The position numbers and the translations under genes are program-made. A DNA stretch of 64,000 nt from Gymnodinialimonas sp. 57CJ19 (GTDB taxonomy: Bacteria; Pseudomonadota; Alphaproteobacteria; Rhodobacterales; Rhodobacteraceae), in the NCBI RefSeq assembly GCF_038396845.1, contig NZ_CP151587.1, positions 2,082,001-2,146,000 of the forward strand, in the 5' to 3' direction. A model generated the notes under the pieces. The model was not told where the DNA came from. It ran no database searches and saw only the letters and a program-made list of their open reading frames with translations. Each line of letters opens with the position of its first letter. Positions within the stretch are counted from its first letter, which is position 1. This document shows, in pieces, positions 27,810-36,843 of this stretch.

Positions 27810-28813
27810 ATACAACGCTTGTGCCACGCCATCTCCAACTTCGCGAAATGTTGTTTCACCGTTGGAAGGCCGGCGGGTTGCGACCGGGTGACCGGATTGA
27901 ATCGCAGAATGAAATCGCCGGCTTTTGCGACTTTTCGCTGATTACTGTGGTTAAGACGCTCAAAGATCTTGAGGCAGAAGGTGTCATACGCCGGCAGGTC
28001 GGACGCGGTTCTTTCCTTGTACGGACCCCCTGGACCGAAGCGCATCACCGGGTCGGCTTTTTCTACAATCGTGACGTCGTGGGTGGCGGGATCTTTGATA
28101 ATGACTTCTACACGCGCCTCGTTGTGGCCCTTGAGGGAGCTGTGGTTTCCGACGGACACGAGTTCATTTTGGGAAGTTTTACGAACGCCAAAATGCCGAT
28201 GGCTGTATGGGACGCGCTGGACGTGATTGTCCTCACTTCGATTACTGGGGAAACAAGTCTCGATTTTCTGGAAACAACGGCGAGCCAAATCAGCGTCATT
28301 GACCAAACCCTCGTGCATCCACGCGTGCATAGTTACCGGTTGGATTATCAGCAGGCGTTCCGTGACATGTTCCAACACTTCGGATCAGCGCCTCATCGCG
28401 TCTTGTACCTCGATAGCCAAATCGCGTCTAACGAACAGCGGATGCGGCGCAACTCTATCGTTCAGGCCGCGGCCGAGTTTGGTCAGGACTGCACGTTGGA
28501 TGTGGCGATGGTTCATCAAGAAGATGGAGAAGGCGGGGTAAAGCCCGTGCTCGACGCAGTAGAACGTTTCGACCCCGATATCATCGTTGGCTACACCAAC
28601 TCTGGCTGGTTAGAACAAATCCGATCGGTGGCGCGGACGGGAACCCAAATCTACCCCTACGGCCTCGATGCTGTGGGAGCGGGATTTGTAGTCCATGCGT
28701 CAGACTGGATGCAGTCTGTATTGCCGCAAGTTTACAACAACCTTGCAGACCGAAAAGCACGAGGCGCCGTCCATAGCTTTGACGTCCGCTTCATTCCTCC
28801 GCTTCTTACATAA
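27806..28813 (+). CDS. GntR-type DNA-binding domain joined to LacI-like sensor domain
   Basis: 335 residues from the ATG at 27806. Residues 1 to about 72 form a winged helix of GntR type: LQLREMLFHRWKAGGLRPGDRIESQNEIAGFCDFSLITVVKTLKDLEAEGVIRRQVGRGSFLV. From about 80 to the end is a periplasmic-binding-protein-like sensor (VGFFYNRDVVGGGIFDNDFYTRLVVALEGA..., FDPDIIVGYTNSGWLEQIRSVARTG). This architecture is that of AraR and related sugar regulators. The gene is downstream of operator site 2, so it is the leading candidate to bind the repeated CATGTTA-N6-TAATAGG element. The ligand would be a sugar or derivative from this catabolic cluster. Confidence 0.88.
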   Translation: MNTTLVPRHLQLREMLFHRWKAGGLRPGDRIESQNEIAGFCDFSLITVVKTLKDLEAEGVIRRQVGRGSFLVRTPWTEAHHRVGFFYNRDVVGGGIFDNDFYTRLVVALEGAVVSDGHEFILGSFTNAKMPMAVWDALDVIVLTSITGETSLDFLETTASQISVIDQTLVHPRVHSYRLDYQQAFRDMFQHFGSAPHRVLYLDSQIASNEQRMRRNSIVQAAAEFGQDCTLDVAMVHQEDGEGGVKPVLDAVERFDPDIIVGYTNSGWLEQIRSVARTGTQIYPYGLDAVGAGFVVHASDWMQSVLPQVYNNLADRKARGAVHSFDVRFIPPLLT

Positions 28814-28831
28814 CCTCGAAAGGCCAATCAA

Positions 28832-29230
28832 ATGCTCAAAATCGTCGAAAAAGGCGCTCTCTCCGACCTGCCGTTTAGCCCTGCCATTGTGGCGGGCGAC
28901 TTTGTGTATGTCTCGGGGCAGGCATCCGTCGATCGTACAGATGGGCACATCATAAATGGCACTTTCGAAGAGGAAATGCGCCGGTCCATCGAAAATTTGG
29001 AGGCGATCCTTCAGGCCGAGGGCTTGAGCCTTGATCACGTGATCAACGTGCGCTGCTATCTGCGAAGCGCGGATGACGTAGCCGAGCACAACCGAATCTT
29101 TCCTGAATATTTTGCAGAGCCACGCCCGACCAGAACAACGATCACCGGCGTCTTGGGCACCATGCTTGAATATGAGCTCGACTGCGTCGCCTTCGCCCCC
29201 ACACGCCGCCAAGACGCGCAACGCGGCTAA
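28832..29230 (+). CDS. RidA/YjgF family protein
   Basis: A 132-residue single-domain RidA fold. PFSPAIVAGDFVYVSGQASVDR opens the protein and VINVRCYLRSADDVAEHNRIFPEYFAEPRPTRTTI is the conserved middle part. The Arg that binds carboxylates in RidA would be in the RCYLR or PRPTRTT segment. RidA hydrolyses reactive 2-aminoacrylate or other imines made by PLP enzymes. The convergent DSD1-like PLP enzyme just downstream (29268) is a plausible source. It is the last gene of the plus-strand SDR-GntR-RidA operon. Confidence 0.9.
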   Translation: MLKIVEKGALSDLPFSPAIVAGDFVYVSGQASVDRTDGHIINGTFEEEMRRSIENLEAILQAEGLSLDHVINVRCYLRSADDVAEHNRIFPEYFAEPRPTRTTITGVLGTMLEYELDCVAFAPTRRQDAQRG

Positions 29231-29267
29231 GCCACAATGCGTTAGAGACCGAGTTCTGGATGCTCTA

Positions 29268-30548
29268 CTAGAACTCGGTCAGTATCCCGCCCGTAACATC
29301 GTAGTCGTCGCTGACAACCGGTATAAACCGCCATTTGTCGAAGGCGGTACAGGGGTGGGAGATTCCGGAGCCAATCATGTCACCAACCTGCCAATCGCTA
29401 TCCTTGGGTAAGCGAACAAAGGCATGTTGGTCGTTCATCGCGAAAATCTGGGTCTCTCCCAATGGGGCAGTGCCTTTGCCCGGCACGAAGCGGGCGAACG
29501 GCACGGGTAAACCCGCGTCATAGGGCGCGTCCCGTTTGCCCATGGTCAAAAGCGCCAAACCCGGCTCGGGTCGCGATTGCACATAGGCCCAGACCTCTAG
29601 CGCCGGTTTCAGTGTCGACGTCCAATCGCGCGCCGGGTCTTTGCGGGCCGCTTCCTGGGCCGCGAAATAGGCACCGGAATCGTTGGTTACATAGCACCCA
29701 CTGCGCAACACGATGCGGACGGGAACCGGAAGCGAAAGCGTCGCGAAAGCCCGCGCGATCATGTCGAAATGGGCAGAGCCGCCGCCGGTCAGTATGAACT
29801 CGTCCAAGCCACCCAAAAGTTTTCCGGGCAAGGTTGAGGCGATGTCTACAACGGATTGGGCGTATTCGGCGACCGGGTCCGCGCTATCGGCGATGCCCGG
29901 CACAACCCCTTCAAACGCAGCGACGCCGGCAAAGCGGATTAGCGCTGGATCGGCCTGCGATATCGCCTCAGCCAAAGCGCTGGCCTGATCTCGCGTCCTT
30001 ACTCCCGTGCGTCCACCGGGGATACCCACTTCCAGCAAAACCCGGATCGGTCGGGACGGGGGCGCGGCCTGAAGATGCCGCTCGATCAAAGCCAATTGGG
30101 CGGGGGAATCCACGAAGCAGTAGAACTCAAGCTCCTCGTCGCGGTGCAACATGGCAGAGACACTGGCAACCGCTGATTTCCCGATCAACTGATTGCCAAG
30201 CAAAATACGCTTCACGCCGTAGTGGTGCATGACCAAAGCCTGCTGGACCGTCGCCGCGGTGATCCCCCAAGCTCCGTTGTGTAGCTGTTCGTCAAAGATC
30301 TGAGGCGCCATCGTCGTCTTGCCATGGGGGGCAAGGGACAGGTTATGGGCTGTAAGGTAGTCGCCGAACACTTCCGCGTTGTAGTCAAGATTGGATCGTT
30401 TGAGCAGGAGCAAAGGTAACGGCATATCCTCCTCCATGACATTCCAGCCTTTCGCGGCGATATCGCCCAAACGAAACGGAGGGGCCGTGCCCGGAACGCC
30501 TTTAGTGCGACCGTCCAGAATGGTGTCCTCAATTCCCGATACGAGCAT
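29268..30548 (-). CDS. DSD1/D-threonine-aldolase-like PLP enzyme (amino acid deaminase)
   Basis: A 426-residue fold-type III PLP enzyme. The PLP lysine is in LSLAPHGKTTMAPQIFDEQ (about residue 75). The C-terminal metal site, typical of D-serine dehydratase, is GSGISHPCTAFDKWRFIPVV, a His/Cys pair for zinc. GGGSAHFDMI and RIVLRSGCYVTNDSGAY also match the family. It probably eliminates or cleaves a D-amino acid or hydroxyamino acid to a ketoacid. It overlaps the stop of the HpcH/HpaI gene start by one base, and RidA is convergent with it. Confidence 0.87.
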   Translation of the reverse strand: MLVSGIEDTILDGRTKGVPGTAPPFRLGDIAAKGWNVMEEDMPLPLLLLKRSNLDYNAEVFGDYLTAHNLSLAPHGKTTMAPQIFDEQLHNGAWGITAATVQQALVMHHYGVKRILLGNQLIGKSAVASVSAMLHRDEELEFYCFVDSPAQLALIERHLQAAPPSRPIRVLLEVGIPGGRTGVRTRDQASALAEAISQADPALIRFAGVAAFEGVVPGIADSADPVAEYAQSVVDIASTLPGKLLGGLDEFILTGGGSAHFDMIARAFATLSLPVPVRIVLRSGCYVTNDSGAYFAAQEAARKDPARDWTSTLKPALEVWAYVQSRPEPGLALLTMGKRDAPYDAGLPVPFARFVPGKGTAPLGETQIFAMNDQHAFVRLPKDSDWQVGDMIGSGISHPCTAFDKWRFIPVVSDDYDVTGGILTEF

Positions 30549-31354
30549 TACAAGTCTCCAAAGGCCGCCATCGCGGCATCGGCATAATTGACCAAAGCGA
30601 CGACATCAGCGCCGACGCTCAGGAAGTTATACCCCATGTCGGCATAGCTGCTGATGTTGGGCTGAGAGCACACAGTCGCTGCGATCTTGCCGTTTTTGCG
30701 TGCCACTTCCGCCACGCGGCGACGGACATTTTCGATATCAGGATGGTCAAGCTGTCCTGGAATTCCAAGCGCGACGGAGTAATCGCCCGGCCCGAAAAAC
30801 AAGCAATCCACTCCATCGATCTCGGCAATCGCGTCGAGGTTGTCGACGGCCTCGGGATCTTCGATCTGATGGCAGACGAAACGTTCGGAATTGGCCTGTT
30901 CCATGTAGTCAAGCAATCCTACGCGGGTGAATTGTGCGTCGGCGTTTCCACCATCGACAGCGCGTTTCCCTAAGGGGTGGAATTTCGTGTAATCACGGAC
31001 GGTTATGGCGTCTTCTTTATTCATTACATGAGGAACGATGAGCCCCGCTGCATCCAGTTCCAGCCCGCGAATATAATCGCTGTAGCTGCCGCGCGCGACA
31101 CGCAGAACGGTGTCCACGTCATGGATTCGGGCCGCGCGGATCTGATGTTCCACATCCGCCCAACTGGCCCCCACATGTTCCATGCAGAGCCAGATCGCAT
31201 CGAGTTGTGCGCTGGCGAAAATCTCGGCTACTTTCGGATCGGTGGTATTCAACTTCAATACCCGCGCGACCTTGCCCGCGCGTATCGTTCGTAACACGCG
31301 ACTTTCACGCATAGTAAATGTACCTGGGGTCTTTGCGGCATAGGGTTCAGCCAT
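30548..31354 (-). CDS. HpcH/HpaI family class II aldolase
   Basis: A 268-residue TIM-barrel aldolase: LRTIRAGKVARVLKLNTTDP, LDAIWLCMEHVGAS (active-site His/Glu region), LIVPHVMNKEDA (conserved PxVxxxxxA) and DCLFFGPGDYSVALG. The family uses a divalent metal to make or break bonds next to pyruvate, for example in 2-keto-3-deoxy-sugar acids. Here it lies between SDRs, Gfo/Idh dehydrogenases and a PLP enzyme in one minus-strand operon, and would suit a 2-keto-3-deoxy acid cleavage. The exact substrate is not evident. Confidence 0.87.
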   Translation of the reverse strand: MAEPYAAKTPGTFTMRESRVLRTIRAGKVARVLKLNTTDPKVAEIFASAQLDAIWLCMEHVGASWADVEHQIRAARIHDVDTVLRVARGSYSDYIRGLELDAAGLIVPHVMNKEDAITVRDYTKFHPLGKRAVDGGNADAQFTRVGLLDYMEQANSERFVCHQIEDPEAVDNLDAIAEIDGVDCLFFGPGDYSVALGIPGQLDHPDIENVRRRVAEVARKNGKIAATVCSQPNISSYADMGYNFLSVGADVVALVNYADAAMAAFGDL

Positions 31355-31369
31355 GACAGATATCCTTGA

Positions 31370-32158
31370 TTATTTCGCGGTATAGCCGCCATCGACGGGA
31401 ATATTCGCGCCAGTAATGTAGGCTGACGCATCGGAGGCGAGGAAGACGATGATGCCTTTGAGGTCCGTTGTATTTGCCATCCGCCCCAGCTGTGTGCGCT
31501 CGGAATAGGCAGCCACAAAGGGCGCAGGTTGGTCGGTGAAGAAGCCGCCGGGTGCCACGCAATTCACCCGGATATTGTGTGCGCCTAGGATGCTGGCAGC
31601 CCAACGACTGAAGTTCTGCATCCCGCCTTTTTCGTAAAAATAAAGCGGCGACGGATTGTCGTGCATGTTGGTGCCCGCATAATTGGCAGGCTCTACGCCC
31701 ACAGTGCCCATCATAGACCCGATATTGATGATCGAGCCGCTGCCACGGTGTTTCATCGCCTCCGAGACCAAATGTGTAAGGTAAAACAGGGAAGAAGCGT
31801 TTACCCGAAGTGCCTTGTCATAGGCGTCCATCGACCCGCCCCAGAGGGCTTCAGGATTGCGAGTCACGGCGTTGTTCACAAGGATGTCGCAGGGGTCGGA
31901 CTCTGCCTCGATCGTCGCGACAAGTGCGTCGATAGAGGATTGATCGCCCAAATCGAGGGGCAAGGCGCGTACATCGTACCCACGCGCGCGTTCCTCTTGC
32001 GCTACGGCCTCCAACGCTTCGATACCGCGCGATGCGATATAGGTTGTCGCCCCGGCCTCGGCTAAGGCGGCAACGATCTGCCGCCCGTAGAGGCCAGCGC
32101 CCCCGGTGACCAGTGCCACCTTCCCTGTCAGATTCAGTGTGTCCAGTACGTTGCTCAT
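31370..32158 (-). CDS. SDR family oxidoreductase
   Basis: 262 residues. VALVTGGAGLYGRQIVAALAEAG gives the cofactor motif in a GGAGLYG version. NNAVTRNPEA (NNA), IINIGSMMGTVGVEPANYAGTNM and YFYEKGGMQNFSRW (active Tyr-x3-Lys region, YEKG) follow, with RVNCVAPGGFFTDQP. This is the SDR type often seen beside nonulosonate and unusual-sugar genes (PtmA-like). It abuts the Gfo/Idh gene at 32158 and probably oxidises or reduces a sugar derivative. Confidence 0.85.
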   Translation of the reverse strand: MSNVLDTLNLTGKVALVTGGAGLYGRQIVAALAEAGATTYIASRGIEALEAVAQEERARGYDVRALPLDLGDQSSIDALVATIEAESDPCDILVNNAVTRNPEALWGGSMDAYDKALRVNASSLFYLTHLVSEAMKHRGSGSIINIGSMMGTVGVEPANYAGTNMHDNPSPLYFYEKGGMQNFSRWAASILGAHNIRVNCVAPGGFFTDQPAPFVAAYSERTQLGRMANTTDLKGIIVFLASDASAYITGANIPVDGGYTAK

Positions 32159-33132
32159 CAGCCTGCCTTTATATCGCTAATCAAGATTTCAGTGCCGCCG
32201 TTATCCCGGCTCTCAATGCCCGCGATGACGAGTTTCATGAGCTCTTGCGTCTCGGCCCATGGCACAGGGGGCGTGCCGCAGCGCAGCCAGTCGACAACCC
32301 CCACCAATTGCGTCTTGAAAGCGTGGTAGGTGTCTTGAGACCGTAGTTGAACGCCGCCCTGTGTACCCGCAATCGTCAGAAAGCCAGATCCGCCGATCTG
32401 GTCGCCAATCACCGAAATCGTCACATCAATGCCGTCGCGGTGCTTCAGATGCACAATGTTGCGCTCAAACGTACCAGTGTTGCGCACGCTCACAAAGCCG
32501 GGGCCGGTGATGGGCAAGATCGTCTCAAGCGCGTGAATGCCGTAGGTTTCCCATTTTTTGGCCATGGTCATCGTGACGTGACGCAGATCTCCAAATTCGT
32601 GTGTGCGTTGGTGATACGGCGCGAATTCCTTTGCATATCGCATCGCGGAAGAGCTGAGGATCGGATGGCCCTGCGCTGCCCATTGGGAGAACTGCTGTAA
32701 GTCTTCGCGATTGTCGCACAGCGGCTTGTCGATGAAGACAGGAATGCCAGCCTCGACGAACGGGCGGGCGCGGGCGACGTGCTGGTGCCCGATATCCGTC
32801 GCGATCAGCACGGCGTCGACATGGCCTATAACATCCTCGGCGCGGTTCGCGACATTCGGGATATGGGCGACGGCTGCGACTTGTAATGCGTCGGCAGGAT
32901 CATCGGTCCAGACGTGGGTCACCTGTGCGCCAGCAATGCCCAACGTCTCAGCTGGTTGCTTGGCGATATAGTCGCGGATCGTGGCGTAGGGACAGTCGGC
33001 GAGAGCGTCCGCATCGTAGCTGCCGTTGACGATGATGCTCCAGGAATAGGGATGGCCGTTGCCCTCCGTCATTCCCAGCATTGCCAGGCGAAGGGGTTTG
33101 TCGCCCAACGGAAATTTTACCATGCCGTCCAT
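32158..33132 (-). CDS. Gfo/Idh/MocA family oxidoreductase
   Basis: A 324-residue Gfo/Idh/MocA protein. A cofactor region LRLAMLGMTEGNGHPYSW starts it, and an IPVFIDKPLCDN motif (EKP-type, with the Lys and Pro kept) follows DAVLIATDIGHQHVARARPF. The C-terminal half is the usual beta sheet. Members oxidise or epimerise sugars and cyclitols with NAD(P), and in sialate clusters some isomerise anhydro-sialic acid. The start overlaps the next SDR by about 15 bases. The substrate is not recognised. Confidence 0.85.
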   Translation of the reverse strand: MDGMVKFPLGDKPLRLAMLGMTEGNGHPYSWSIIVNGSYDADALADCPYATIRDYIAKQPAETLGIAGAQVTHVWTDDPADALQVAAVAHIPNVANRAEDVIGHVDAVLIATDIGHQHVARARPFVEAGIPVFIDKPLCDNREDLQQFSQWAAQGHPILSSSAMRYAKEFAPYHQRTHEFGDLRHVTMTMAKKWETYGIHALETILPITGPGFVSVRNTGTFERNIVHLKHRDGIDVTISVIGDQIGGSGFLTIAGTQGGVQLRSQDTYHAFKTQLVGVVDWLRCGTPPVPWAETQELMKLVIAGIESRDNGGTEILISDIKAG

Positions 33133-33887
33133 CCTCCATCGACACTTAGGGTTTGCCCGGTGATGTAGCTGGCGGCCTCTGACAAAAGGAACACAACCGC
33201 ACCGGCAGTTTCATGGCGCTGTCCCATGCGGCCCATCATCGTATCGCGGGTCAGGTTTGCGATGAACTCAGGGTTGGCATCCTGAACGGCCTGTGGCGGG
33301 AAGGGGCCGGGCGCAATGGCGTTCACCCGAATGCCGGAGCGTCCATAATGTCCTGCCATATAACGCGCCATCTGGCCGATCCCGGCCTTGCTTGCCCCGT
33401 AGTCAATCGGGTTTCGCGGCATTCCTCCTGGGTAATTGGCCGCATCGGGGGCCACAATGCCGTACATCGAGCCATAGAACACCATCGCACCGCCATGGGG
33501 CATCGCGGCAGCGGCTGCACGTGCCAGCACGAACGTACCGGTCAGGTTGATCCGATTGGTGCGGTCAAATTCGGCGGCTTCGAGTTGATCGAAGTGCGTA
33601 TTGCTTGACCCGGCGGTTGCCATGACAAGGCCGTGAAGCTCCGGGCATTGCGCAACACTCGCAAGGATCGAGGCCTCATCCCCCATATCGATATGATGGG
33701 TCGCGACCGTGCCTTCGCCCGGTTGAGCCTCGAGCGTTGCCTTGGCTTCAGCAAGACGCCCCGCGTGATGATCTGCAATGCACAAGCTCGCACCCTGCGC
33801 TCGCAACGCTTCGCAGACGGGCAGCCCCAGATACCCTGCGCCGCCCGCAATCAGGACTGTTTTTCCGGCCATTGAAAACAAGCTCAT
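33117..33887 (-). CDS. SDR family oxidoreductase (PtmA-like)
   Basis: 256 residues, with VLIAGGAGYLGLPVCEAL (GGAGYLG), a DMGDEASI acidic stretch, LVMATAGSS in place of NNAG, the FYGSMYGIVAPDAANYPGG segment and YGASKAGIGQMARYMAGHYG (catalytic Tyr-x3-Lys), then IRVNAIAPGPF. The SMYGIVAPD plus YGASK arrangement follows SDRs used on nonulosonate-like sugars. It overlaps both neighbours slightly. Substrate unknown. Confidence 0.85.
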   Translation of the reverse strand: MSLFSMAGKTVLIAGGAGYLGLPVCEALRAQGASLCIADHHAGRLAEAKATLEAQPGEGTVATHHIDMGDEASILASVAQCPELHGLVMATAGSSNTHFDQLEAAEFDRTNRINLTGTFVLARAAAAAMPHGGAMVFYGSMYGIVAPDAANYPGGMPRNPIDYGASKAGIGQMARYMAGHYGRSGIRVNAIAPGPFPPQAVQDANPEFIANLTRDTMMGRMGQRHETAGAVVFLLSEAASYITGQTLSVDGGWTAW

Positions 33888-34909
33888 GCCACGGCTTCCA
33901 GATCTATGAAGCGCCGCTCAATCCACGATTGCTTCGCAGCCAACGCCAGCGCCAGATTGGTCCGGGCGTCCGACAACGTGGCAAGCGGGTCCGGCTTGCC
34001 ATCCAGCGCGTCAAGCATGGCCTTTGCTTGGATCGTGAAGCGCGCCTGATGGGCCTGCATCGGGACCATCCCCTCCATGAAATCACGCTGTTCCGACCAG
34101 TGGCCGCTGTCGTCACCTGCGTAGCTTAGGGTGGCATGTTCCAACAGCAAGTTGCCGTCGGTTCCGATGAATTCAGCTTGCGCAACATTGCGTTTCTGGA
34201 ACTGGTTGATCGTCAAGTTCGCCATCGCGCCGCTCGCGAATCTGATCACTATCAAGCATGTGTCCTCGGTTTTGCTACCCTCAAGAGCGTATTGATCGTA
34301 CATCGCCCCAACGGTGACAGGGCGTCCCATGATTGAAATCAGCATGTCGAAGCTATGGCTCGCAGCATCCAGGATTGCGCCGCCACCCATGTCAGGGCGG
34401 GAGTAATATGTCGTGCGATAATCCGGGCGGTACTTCGCAAAGTCTTGCGAGCTGTTAAGATATGCAAGCTTCAGCGCGCCTATTTTTCCGGCGTCGATCT
34501 GGGCACGCAGGTTCCGGACTTCTGGTGCGATCCGGCGGATGTAGCCGACACGCGCAAGAATGCCTGTGCATTCCACCATTTTGATCGCCGCGTCGACGCC
34601 GTCCATTGTGACTGCAAGCGGTTTCTCTACCAAAAATGGGAGCTTAGCAGCCGCACAGGCTTCCATAATGTCGACATGAAAATTGGCCGGCGTGCAAATG
34701 ACGGCCAAGTCAAAGTCCTTCAGGTCAGCCTCGCTCAAGTCGGCGTAGGCTGCTTTGGGTGCGAATTCCGACACGACTGCCGCGCGCTTTTGCGCGTCCG
34801 GCTCGATCAAGGTCAAATCTGCGCGGCCGGTTTCCATATAGCCTTTGATATGTCGCCTGCCGATTCCGCCCGAACCTATGATCAGAACGTTGCGCTTGCC
34901 TGAACTCAT
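33884..34909 (-). CDS. Gfo/Idh/MocA family oxidoreductase
   Basis: 341 residues from the ATG at 34909 (MSSGKRNVLIIGSGGIGRRHIKGY), with a GGGGAGC ribosome binding site. GSGGIGRRH is the cofactor motif. LPFLVEKPLAVTMDG has the EKP lysine. GGGAILDAASHSFDMLISIMG holds the catalytic His region. A frame to 34999 exists but runs into the promoter of the divergent importer operon. It is the first gene of the minus-strand operon to 29268 and is likely controlled with the importer through the operator at 34997. Confidence 0.88.
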   Translation of the reverse strand: MSSGKRNVLIIGSGGIGRRHIKGYMETGRADLTLIEPDAQKRAAVVSEFAPKAAYADLSEADLKDFDLAVICTPANFHVDIMEACAAAKLPFLVEKPLAVTMDGVDAAIKMVECTGILARVGYIRRIAPEVRNLRAQIDAGKIGALKLAYLNSSQDFAKYRPDYRTTYYSRPDMGGGAILDAASHSFDMLISIMGRPVTVGAMYDQYALEGSKTEDTCLIVIRFASGAMANLTINQFQKRNVAQAEFIGTDGNLLLEHATLSYAGDDSGHWSEQRDFMEGMVPMQAHQARFTIQAKAMLDALDGKPDPLATLSDARTNLALALAAKQSWIERRFIDLEAVA

Positions 34910-34977
34910 TGCGGTGCTCCCCAGCATACTGCTTGACTTGTGGCCGAATTTAGATCGGATTTGGTGGCTACAAATTC

Positions 34978-35019
34978 TTGACACACCACAAAATGCCATG
35001 TTGATATGTTAATAGGATA
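34978..35019 (+). promoter_or_regulatory. promoter with CATGTT-N7-TAATAGG operator (site 3)
   Basis: TTGACA at 34978-34983 and, 18 bases on, TGATAT. The operator-like CATGTT-N7-TAATAGGATA covers 34997-35019 and overlaps the -10. It lies between the Gfo/Idh operon (minus, from 34909) and the importer operon (plus, from 35199), so repression of both is likely. Confidence 0.6.
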
Positions 35020-35198
35020 TCTTGGCCTGTCAACGCCATGTTGGCGGTCAGATGGACACGGTGTTTCAAGTGTAGGGGCCACAGGTGGGCGCTTACCAAG
35101 CGAAGAAAATTCGCGCGCTTGTTGCGTCGGTTTGAAATGGGGCGGCCACGCGAGTGCTTTCGCGGGCCGCACATCATGAATGAAAGCAGGGGATTTGA

Positions 35199-36818
35199 AT
35201 GAACAAGTTAGTTACAACATCCGTAATGGCCTTGGTCGCAGCACAGGTGGCCGGTGGCGCCTATGCTCAGGCCATCAACTCCAATGGCTTATCTGACCCA
35301 CGAGTGCGTCAAGCAATTGCCTACGCTATTGATATGGAGACAATTGCAGAGACTTTGTTTGAGGGTGCCGCAATTCCGGCAGTGGGCCTCACGTCTGACG
35401 CCGCCAACTATCCTGACGGGATGAACAGCTATTCCTACGACCCAGAGCGTGCGCGCGAATTGCTGGCTGAGGCCGAGTGGGACAGCAGTCGCACCCTGGA
35501 TGTGGTCTATTATTACCCCGATGAACTGACAGCGAACTTCATGGCGGTTATCCAGGCGCAGTTGGGCGACGTGGGTATCGACATTACGTATCGGCTGCTC
35601 GAAGGCGATGTTGGTGCGCAGATCAGCGGCCTTCCGGAAGACCCGGTAAACGGGCCTGCTGCCGTTGATTGGGATATCCTTTACGGCGCCCGTGCGGCGA
35701 TCGCCAATCAGGAATATTTCAACCGCTTCGCGGAAGGCGAGATGCCGACTGTGCCAACCGTGGAAGCGATGCTGCCCCATGTGGCCGCTGTGAACGCGAC
35801 CGCAGATCCAGAAATCCAGCGGGAAGGCTACCGCGCGATGGAAGGCATCATTAATGAGAACGTCTACATGCTGCCGCTGTACTATCAGCAGCTATACGTT
35901 TTCCAAAGTGACAGGATCAACCGCAACGGCGCCCCCGTCGGTAACGAGCAATACAACTACAACTCTGCCATCGAGACTTGGACTGTAGAGCCCAACGAGG
36001 ATGGCGAATTGGTTGCTTACACCAACGCCGGTCCGGCACAGTTCTTCGAGGTGCCTTGGCAGAACCTTGGCATCTGGGTGTCGAACAAATACGTCTTCGA
36101 TACGATCCTTGAGGCGGACAGCACGCTAACGCCTATCGGCGGTGAGCTGGCGGAAACCTATGAGTTGTCTGACGATGGCCTGACGTTCAGCTTCACCTTG
36201 ATCGATGGTCTCACGTGGCACGACGGTACCCCGATCACGGGCGCGGATGTGCAGGGCAGCATTGAGATGGCCTCTCAGTTCCCGATCACGCACCCCGTCC
36301 TTGCTGCTACCCTGTCACGGATCGAAGGCGCAGACGCGTTCACGGCAGGTGACGCAGACGCGATCAGCGGGATCGCGGTTGACGGCAACACCGTGACCCT
36401 CACATTTGCTGAGCTTGACCCGAACGTCCTGTTGTCGTTCACCCAGTTCGCGCCGCTGCCGATGTCTTACTTTGAGGGCGCAGATCCCCTCCAGCTGCAG
36501 CAAAACGAGTTCTGGCAGATGCCGATCGGCTCCGGTCCCTACATGATCGAAGAGGCGCGGATGAACGAGTTCACGACCTTGGTGCCGTTCCAGGATTATC
36601 ACCGTGGTGTGGCGCTGATCGATCAGATCATCGCATTGCCGTCCTATGACGGGGATGAAAACCTGATCCGTAACGCTGCCGCCTCGCGTGCTGATTTCGG
36701 CTACACCAAAAACGCAACGGATGTGCCCTCGCTCGAAGAGATGGAGCATATGAATGTGACCGCCGTGAACATCCCTTACACACGTTTGTTCTGGATCAAT
36801 CAGTTCCCGCGGGACTGA
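35199..36818 (+). CDS. circularly permuted family 5 (peptide/sialate-type) solute-binding protein
   Basis: 539 residues with a signal peptide cut after AYA (residue 23) and an AGGGGA ribosome binding site. In this family the order is normally N-lobe (VFDTLL...[29 protein letters not shown]...GTGPY) followed by C-lobe (DxRVRQAIxYAIDRE...YDPEKAKELLAEAG...). Here the C-lobe part comes first (SDPRVRQAIAYAIDMETI at 32-49, YDPERARELLAEAEWD, then LPLYYQQLYVFQSDRINRN). It is joined at about residue 265 to the N-lobe part (KYVFDTILEAD, LAETYELSDDGLTFSFTLIDGLTWHDGTPITGADVQ, GSGPYMIEEA), ending RLFWINQFPRD. The end connects naturally to the beginning. It supplies the ABC importer downstream. Confidence 0.9.
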   Translation: MNKLVTTSVMALVAAQVAGGAYAQAINSNGLSDPRVRQAIAYAIDMETIAETLFEGAAIPAVGLTSDAANYPDGMNSYSYDPERARELLAEAEWDSSRTLDVVYYYPDELTANFMAVIQAQLGDVGIDITYRLLEGDVGAQISGLPEDPVNGPAAVDWDILYGARAAIANQEYFNRFAEGEMPTVPTVEAMLPHVAAVNATADPEIQREGYRAMEGIINENVYMLPLYYQQLYVFQSDRINRNGAPVGNEQYNYNSAIETWTVEPNEDGELVAYTNAGPAQFFEVPWQNLGIWVSNKYVFDTILEADSTLTPIGGELAETYELSDDGLTFSFTLIDGLTWHDGTPITGADVQGSIEMASQFPITHPVLAATLSRIEGADAFTAGDADAISGIAVDGNTVTLTFAELDPNVLLSFTQFAPLPMSYFEGADPLQLQQNEFWQMPIGSGPYMIEEARMNEFTTLVPFQDYHRGVALIDQIIALPSYDGDENLIRNAAASRADFGYTKNATDVPSLEEMEHMNVTAVNIPYTRLFWINQFPRD

Positions 36819-36843
36819 TCTCGATCACGTCTAGCGCTACGTG

